A stretch of 64,000 bases of DNA from the NCBI GenBank assembly GCA_900554365.1, contig USGY01000004.1, forward strand, positions 1 to 64,000. Reading direction: 5' to 3'. The DNA comes from an uncultured Clostridium sp. (lineage in GTDB: Bacteria; Bacillota; Clostridia; TANB77; CAG-508). Below, in pieces: positions 62,593-64,000 of this stretch (its first letter is position 1; each line of letters starts with the position of its first letter). The notes beneath the pieces are model-generated. The model saw only the letters and a program-made list of their open reading frames with translations, was not told where the DNA came from and made no database searches. The position numbers and the translations under genes were made by a program.

Positions 62593-64000
62593 GTTCTTTT
62601 ATATCTTTAGCTAAATTTTCACTTATTCCATCAACTTTTATTAATTCATCTATTGTTGCTTCTTTTATCTTTTTTACACTTCCAAAATGTTTTAATAAAG
62701 CCTTCTTTTTCACTTCTCCTATTCCTGTTACTTCATCTAAAGCTGATTTTGTTATTGCTTTATCACGTAACTTTCTATGATATGTAATTGCCGTATCATG
62801 TACAGTATCTTGAAAATGAGTTATTAAATTCATTAGGTTAGGAGATATTTCTAATTCATTTCTATTTTCATCCATTAAAGCTCTAGTTTGATGCTTGTCG
62901 TTTTTTACCATGCCAAATACAGGAATATTTAAATTATATTTTGCAATAGCTCTTTTGGTTGCACGTATTTGGGTTATTCCCCCATCGGCAAAAATTGCAT
63001 CTGGTAAAGTTCCAAAACCTCCTTTAGGATTTTCTATAGAATGCTTTAATCTTCTAGTTATAACTTCTTCCATACATTTAGGATCATCTTGTTCATAAAC
63101 TGTTTTTATTTTAAATCTTCTAGATAAATTCTTTTTTATAACACCGTCTTTCATGACGCACATACCTGCTACCATATATTCTCCTGATATATTTGATATA
63201 TCATATGTTTCTATTTTTCTTGGTATTTTATCTAAATTACATACTTTTTTTATTTCAAGTAAAATCTCACTTTTATCTTTTTCTTTATTTTCAAGTGTAA
63301 CTTTTGCATTATTCTCTGCCATCTCCACAAAACGTAGTTTTTCGCCCTTTTTAGGAGTTTTTATTTCCACTTTTTTATCTAAATTTGTGGATAACCATTC
63401 TTCTACAGCTTGTTTATCTTCTATTTCTTCTCTCATCATAATCCTATTTGGTATGTTTGGATTATCTAAATAATATTGCTTTACAAATCCAGATAAAATT
63501 TCTTTGTCATCCATATCTTTTAAATCTGTATAAAAATAATGTTCTCTTCCAATCATCTTGCTACCTCTAACAAAAAATATTTCTATACAAACTTGTAATT
63601 CTGATTTTGCAATTCCTATTACATCTATATTATTTTCTGTTATATTAGATACTTTTTGCTTAGCAGAAACTCTTTCTATTGCTTGAATTCTATCTCTTAT
63701 CATTGCAGCTTTTTCATATTCCATTTTTTCAGATGCTTCTTGCATTTGAATTTCTAGTTCTTTTATAATTTTATCTATTTTTCCGTCTAGCAAATCTATT
63801 ATTTCATCAATTTGTTTTCTATATTCTTCTTTACTAACATATCCCATACATGGTGCCATACATCTTCCAATATGATAATTTAGACATGGTCTTTCACGTT
63901 GTTTTAAAATTTTACATTGACGTATTTTATATTTTTGTTTTATAAAGTCTACCATCTCTTTTGCACTTCCAGGATTGGCATATGGTCCAAAATATTTTGC
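62582..64000 (-). CDS. uvrC: Excinuclease ABC subunit C, 5' end outside window
   Basis: Makes both incisions in nucleotide excision repair. 472 codons are visible; the coding frame stays open to the right edge (AKYFGPYANPGSAKEMVDF), so the first 130 or so residues, with most of the GIY-YIG domain, are missing. The Cys cluster CLNYHIGRCMAPC, the UVR motif (EKMEYEKAAMIRDRIQAIE), the C-terminal RNase H-like nuclease (YDISNISGEYMVAGMCV) and the helix-hairpin-helix end (DEVTGIGEVKKKALLKHFG) are all present. Confidence 0.95.
   Translation of the reverse strand, partial: AKYFGPYANPGSAKEMVDFIKQKYKIRQCKILKQRERPCLNYHIGRCMAPCMGYVSKEEYRKQIDEIIDLLDGKIDKIIKELEIQMQEASEKMEYEKAAMIRDRIQAIERVSAKQKVSNITENNIDVIGIAKSELQVCIEIFFVRGSKMIGREHYFYTDLKDMDDKEILSGFVKQYYLDNPNIPNRIMMREEIEDKQAVEEWLSTNLDKKVEIKTPKKGEKLRFVEMAENNAKVTLENKEKDKSEILLEIKKVCNLDKIPRKIETYDISNISGEYMVAGMCVMKDGVIKKNLSRRFKIKTVYEQDDPKCMEEVITRRLKHSIENPKGGFGTLPDAIFADGGITQIRATKRAIAKYNLNIPVFGMVKNDKHQTRALMDENRNELEISPNLMNLITHFQDTVHDTAITYHRKLRDKAITKSALDEVTGIGEVKKKALLKHFGSVKKIKEATIDELIKVDGISENLAKDIKEQLK

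Noticed and set aside
1..64000. tRNA or rRNA genes, including a tRNA with CCG anticodon
   Set aside because: None recognised by eye in the window, so the CGG question cannot be settled from here.

Overview
The window is low-GC DNA with tightly packed Gram-positive-type genes. It carries endospore genes (spoVAC-spoVAD-spoVAE, spoIVA, a gerA-type receptor operon), RNase J, the rpsB-tsf-pyrH-frr order and strong sigma-A type promoters. This points to a spore-forming Bacillota, most likely an uncultured gut-type member of the Clostridia (inference; no 16S rRNA or tRNA gene is present).

Layout. 1-3.2 kb: an edge-truncated, decayed DUF1016 nuclease gene, tag, small unknowns, and an M14 peptidoglycan peptidase. 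3.2-13.9 kb, minus strand: alpha-glucan phosphorylase, then rseP-cdsA-uppS-ispA-frr-pyrH-tsf-rpsB with a structured rpsB leader, and a ROK sugar kinase. 14-23.8 kb, minus strand: a full type IV pilus-like operon (pilM/N fusion, pilO, two major pilins, pilD, two pseudopilins, pilB, pilT, pilC). 24-29.8 kb: rsmB, dodecin plus spoVA genes, infC-rpmI-rplT with an attenuator leader, and a cation exchanger. 30-33.3 kb: a complete diversity-generating retroelement (DGR). 33.5-50 kb: serS, engB, gltX, rnjA, an acyl-CoA ligase with a TetR regulator, a Lon-like protease, membrane proteins and a nucleotide-sugar pair. 50-57.5 kb: spoIVA, nrdI, a transglutaminase-like protein and the ger operon. 57.5-64 kb: rnr, secG, an RluD-like synthase, a methyltransferase, small unknowns and the C-terminal part of uvrC.

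Two results stand out. First, the DGR target carries the same N-terminal prepilin segment as the two major pilins of the pilus operon, so the retroelement probably diversifies a pilus-displayed, lectin-fold adhesin. Its template and variable repeats differ at 13 positions, and every one is an adenine in the template coding sense.

Second, two genes, the DGR reverse transcriptase and the M14 peptidase, are each interrupted by two apparent +1 frameshifts. All four fall exactly on an in-frame CGG codon, and skipping the C restores a conserved protein with glycine (GGN) at the junction. In a manual scan of all other credible genes (roughly 17,000 codons) I found only one other in-frame CGG, near the start of a small unknown ORF. 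The simplest reading is that CGG is effectively unassigned in this organism and acts as a +1 frameshift signal (equivalently CGGN decoded as Gly), a decoding behaviour I do not recognise from the literature.
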